DNA of 5,220 nt. Source: Ferroplasmaceae archaeon UBA567 (GTDB lineage: Archaea; Thermoplasmatota; Thermoplasmata; Thermoplasmatales; Thermoplasmataceae). The translations under genes were made by a program, and so were the position numbers. Shown in pieces: positions 3,721 through 5,220 of the stretch. How positions within the stretch are numbered: position 1 is the first letter of the stretch; each line of letters begins with the position of its first letter. The stretch spans positions 1 to 5,220 of the forward strand of contig DAUP01000093.1 of assembly GCA_002505185.1 (NCBI GenBank). The letters run 5' to 3'. The notes under the pieces were generated by a model. The model did not search any database. It was not told the DNA's origin and saw only the letters and a list, made by a program, of their open reading frames with translations.

Positions 3721-3735
3721 GATATATAATTTTTT
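3721..3735 (-). promoter_or_regulatory. Box A of tRNA-Val
   Basis: AAAAATTATATATC on the minus strand places TATATA about 25 nt before the tRNA 5' end at 3700, the expected distance for an archaeal promoter with a start at or near the mature 5' end. It may also drive the downstream three-gene operon. Confidence 0.6.
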
Positions 3736-3754
3736 ACTTTATGAATATTAGAAT

Positions 3755-3774
3755 AGTGAAAATATTGAAAAATA
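3755..3774 (-). terminator. T-rich termination region of the aldehyde dehydrogenase unit
   Basis: Directly after the TAA at 3775 the minus strand reads TATTTTTCAATATTTTCAC, with T5 and T4 runs and no hairpin. Archaeal RNA polymerase terminates at such T-rich tracts, and this one lies just ahead of the tRNA promoter. Confidence 0.4.
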
Positions 3775-5091
3775 TTACTTTTCAATCCACACAGTTTTTA
3801 TATTTGTGAATTCCCTGACACCAAACTGTGAAAGTTCTCTTCCGTACCCGCTATTTTTCGTTCCTCCAAAGGGAACCCGTGGATCAGAAGCAACGAGTTT
3901 GTTAACATACACCATGCCTGACTGAATTTCTGAAGCAAGTTTTTCAGCATCTTCAGGATTGCCCCAGATGGAAGCTCCAAGACCATATGGTGAATCGTTT
4001 GCCAGATCAATAGCCTCCTTATCAGTTTTATATGGCTTAATCACAGCCACCGGGCCAAAAATCTCATTGTAAAATAATTTGCCCGGATAAGCAATTGTGG
4101 GTTCAATCAGATTTCCAGTTCTTCCACCTCCTATTACCTTGCCCATGGATTTTAGCGTTGAAACCTGTTCAGTTACTATATCTGACTGGTCAGAAGATGA
4201 TAAAGGGCCCAGGAACGTACTATTGTCTTCAGGGTCTCCTGGGGTTATATTTGCAAACGACTCTTCAAGTTTTTGCCCGAATTCTTTCTCGATGCGGCTA
4301 TCCACAATGAAACGTTTTGATGCTATGCAGCTTTGGCCACCATTTTGCAGCCTTCCAATAGTGGCATTTTTAACAGCCCTGTCAATGTCAGCACTGGCAA
4401 GTACGATAAAGGGGTCAGAACCACCCAATTCCAGTACTGATTTTTTAATCTTCTGTCCAGCTTCGGATGCTATAAGTGATCCCGCATTTGTGGACCCGGT
4501 AAAGGAAACACCATCCACGTATTGGATAACTGACAATGACTTATTTCCCTTTAAAACAATGGATTTGAAAACATCTGTTTCAAATACTTCCTCAATGATC
4601 TTTGATGTCCCGGTCACCGAGGATGCGTGCTTCAGAACTATGCCGTTTCCTGCTATCATTGCTGGAACTGCAGCCCTGACAACCTGCCACAGTGGAAAAT
4701 TCCATGGCATTATTAAAAGCACAACCCCGATTGGGTCAAATCGAATATACGCTTTCCCAGTAGATGTTTCCACCGGCATACTGTCAAGATATCCTGAGTA
4801 ATGTTGACATATGTAATCTATGGTATCAATGCATTTTTCAACTTCCGCAATGCTCTGGCTTATGGGCTTTCCCATTTCATCGGTTATTGATTTTGCTATT
4901 TCCTTTTTTCTGTCCCTTAGGTTTTTGTTGACTACGTTGCCTAAAAAATCAATCCTCTCATGAATTGACTTTTTCCATTCCAGTTGTGCCTGCCGTATTC
5001 CAGATATTTTATCCTTCACAGTGCTTATACTATCCTCTTCATATCTTCCTATTTCTTTCTCCGTATACGGATTAATAGTTTTTATTGTCAT
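3775..5091 (-). CDS. NAD(P)-dependent aldehyde dehydrogenase (succinate-semialdehyde/glyceraldehyde dehydrogenase type)
   Basis: A complete 438-residue aldehyde dehydrogenase, in the size range of short GabD1-like enzymes (about 450). Visible catalytic elements: PWN with Asn131, Lys154 in KHAS, the coenzyme loop FTGST (197-201), general base Glu221 in ELGGSDP, nucleophile Cys255 in GGQSC, Glu343 in EIFGP, and the C-terminal PFGGTKNSGYGRE motif. It oxidises an aldehyde to an acid in the cytoplasm. At the place where NAD-preferring enzymes carry Glu (KPAE) it has Ser157 (KHAS), which favours NADP. The subfamily matches succinate-semialdehyde dehydrogenases, but in Thermoplasma an NADP-dependent member of this superfamily acts as glyceraldehyde dehydrogenase in the non-phosphorylating Entner-Doudoroff pathway, so substrate is open. 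AAGGAGG (5099-5105) 7 nt before ATG 5091 fixes the start. It follows another gene by 12 nt. Confidence 0.93.
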   Translation of the reverse strand: MTIKTINPYTEKEIGRYEEDSISTVKDKISGIRQAQLEWKKSIHERIDFLGNVVNKNLRDRKKEIAKSITDEMGKPISQSIAEVEKCIDTIDYICQHYSGYLDSMPVETSTGKAYIRFDPIGVVLLIMPWNFPLWQVVRAAVPAMIAGNGIVLKHASSVTGTSKIIEEVFETDVFKSIVLKGNKSLSVIQYVDGVSFTGSTNAGSLIASEAGQKIKKSVLELGGSDPFIVLASADIDRAVKNATIGRLQNGGQSCIASKRFIVDSRIEKEFGQKLEESFANITPGDPEDNSTFLGPLSSSDQSDIVTEQVSTLKSMGKVIGGGRTGNLIEPTIAYPGKLFYNEIFGPVAVIKPYKTDKEAIDLANDSPYGLGASIWGNPEDAEKLASEIQSGMVYVNKLVASDPRVPFGGTKNSGYGRELSQFGVREFTNIKTVWIEK

Positions 5092-5098
5092 GATTATT

Positions 5099-5105
5099 CC
5101 TCCTT
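5099..5105 (-). promoter_or_regulatory. Strong ribosome site AAGGAGG of the aldehyde dehydrogenase
   Basis: A seven-base Shine-Dalgarno match with 7-nt spacing to ATG 5091. It overlaps the TAA stop of the upstream gene (5104-5106), so the two genes are almost certainly on one transcript and the second depends on ribosome-site initiation rather than a leaderless start. Confidence 0.75.
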
Positions 5106-5220
5106 ATATTACCTGTGAATACCTTGCCAACCTCTCTGCAGATCCCTCAGACAGGCCGTTGGTACCCAATATTGTATACCAGTTTCGCATTTTATGTGCC
5201 ATGGTTAGTGCCTTTACTAT
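5104..5220 (-). CDS. C-terminal end of an unidentified gene upstream of the aldehyde dehydrogenase (partial)
   Basis: The minus strand is open from the right edge to TAA 5106-5104, giving 38 residues: it includes ALTMAHKMRNWYTILGTNG and then LSEGSAERLARYSQVI. The composition and the ribosome site of the next gene overlapping its stop make it a real coding end. It looks like the helical C-terminus of a soluble enzyme, but the fragment is too short for me to name a family. The 12-nt gap to the aldehyde dehydrogenase implies an operon, so it may act in the same aldehyde or sugar-acid pathway. Confidence 0.65.
   Translation of the reverse strand: MVKALTMAHKMRNWYTILGTNGLSEGSAERLARYSQVI

Noticed and set aside
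4097..4801. A 234-codon plus-strand frame
   Set aside because: It lies wholly antisense to the aldehyde dehydrogenase, whose catalytic motifs prove the minus strand is the coding one. The antisense translation shows no domain and has no promoter.
1..5220. CRISPR array or long direct repeats
   Set aside because: No regularly spaced repeats of 20 bases or more are visible on either strand.

Overview
The window reads as AT-rich archaeal chromosome, most like a Thermoplasmatales-type acidophile (inference, no search run). The support is: archaeal box A (TATA) elements about 25 nt ahead of start codons with no leader (tnpA, hicB, abrB); AGGTGA/GGAGG ribosome sites ahead of genes inside operons; a tRNA gene without an encoded CCA; and archaeal-style AbrB/RelE and HicBA pairs.

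Layout. 1-173 (minus): 5' part of an IS607-family serine recombinase TnpA, whose natural ATG is one base out of frame. 405-833 (plus): a HicB antitoxin and an overlapping HicA toxin gene broken by one missing base. 903-1409 (minus): an AhpD-like carboxymuconolactone decarboxylase-family protein. 1650-2185 (plus): an intact, overlapping AbrB antitoxin/RelE toxin pair with a 15-nt palindrome between box A and start. 2203-2718 (plus): an unrecognised reading frame cut by a single TGA, ending exactly where a probable insertion-sequence end and a transposase C-terminal scrap begin (2719-2838). 2829-2919: a hairpin-rich non-coding stretch. 2961-3602 (minus): a three-gene operon (winged-helix fragment, two-helix membrane protein, small acidic protein) directly downstream of tRNA-Val(GAC) at 3629-3700. 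3775-5091 (minus): a complete NAD(P)-dependent aldehyde dehydrogenase, translated 12 nt after an unidentified upstream gene that runs off the right edge.

The right third looks like stable core metabolism. The stretch from the tRNA to the left edge looks like an accessory, plastic zone: two toxin-antitoxin loci, insertion-sequence debris, orphans and broken frames. The most interesting signals are: two gene starts/bodies each one A short of being in frame (one of them on a canonical G GGA AAC slippery heptamer); matching palindromes between box A and start in both toxin-antitoxin promoters; and the tRNA-linked winged-helix/membrane operon, whose ribosome site implies a transcript that begins in or upstream of the tRNA. 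No CRISPR array, rRNA or replication origin is visible.
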